From Physcocola sp002396385 (lineage in GTDB: Bacteria; Bacteroidota; Bacteroidia; Bacteroidales; Paludibacteraceae), in the NCBI GenBank assembly GCA_946535435.1, contig CAMNDM010000071.1:1-12935 (forward strand): DNA of 12,935 nucleotides. Direction: 5' to 3'. Made by a program: the position numbers and the translations under genes. The notes beneath the pieces were generated by a model that was not told where the DNA came from, did no database searches, and saw nothing but the letters and a program-made list of their open reading frames with translations. Shown here piece by piece: positions 12,915 to 12,935 of the stretch (positions are counted from its first letter, which is position 1; every line of letters starts with the position of its first letter).

Positions 12915-12935
12915 TCGTTCCTTCCCGTCTGTAAG
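12915..12935 (+). repeat. Partial TCGT plus CCGTCT hairpin cut by the window end
   Basis: TCGT (12915-12918), five spacer bases, then CCCGTCTGTAAG (12924-12935) match the blocks at 11502 and 11581. The window ends inside the right arm of the hairpin. It shows that the repeat family continues beyond the BspA-like gene. Confidence 0.55.

Overview
The window looks like chromosomal DNA from a T9SS-bearing member of the Bacteroidales (Porphyromonas, Parabacteroides, Tannerella, Barnesiella or a relative). Three things point there: a giant SprA/Sov-type outer-membrane translocon gene directly after ruvA, TAnnTTTG-type promoter -7 boxes with no strong Shine-Dalgarno sites, and a gut-Bacteroidales-type leucine-rich repeat protein with a C-terminal domain resembling a T9SS sorting signal. 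The genus cannot be fixed from sequence alone.

Left part (1-2558): two tandem, closely related type I methionine aminopeptidase genes on the minus strand (about 75% identical over their shared 255 residues, both with all five metal ligands). They are divergent from ruvA, the Holliday-junction-binding subunit of RuvAB, across a 227-bp intergenic region with a good -7 box on the ruvA side.

Middle (2666-10288): one 2540-codon gene for SprA/Sov, the outer-membrane translocon of the type IX secretion system. It starts at a TTG codon, has a clear signal peptide, and ends just before a 16-bp-stem intrinsic terminator.

Right part (10397-12935): an island of short extragenic palindromes around two minus-strand genes. 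One gene encodes an unrecognised 85-aa protein. The other encodes a secreted 365-aa protein with four 26-aa BspA-like repeats and a T9SS-like C-terminus, so it is a plausible cargo of the SprA machine. The palindromes share an architecture: a 5-6 bp stem closed by GGA or GTA, with at least three different stem sequences, often followed 8-10 nt later by TAACCGGG that opens a second stem. Two copies of a composite of about 118 bp, each with a 19-bp hairpin whose arms have changed in a pairing-preserving way, lie as direct repeats on either side of the 85-aa gene. This REP-like hairpin family is the least explained and most interesting thing in the window.
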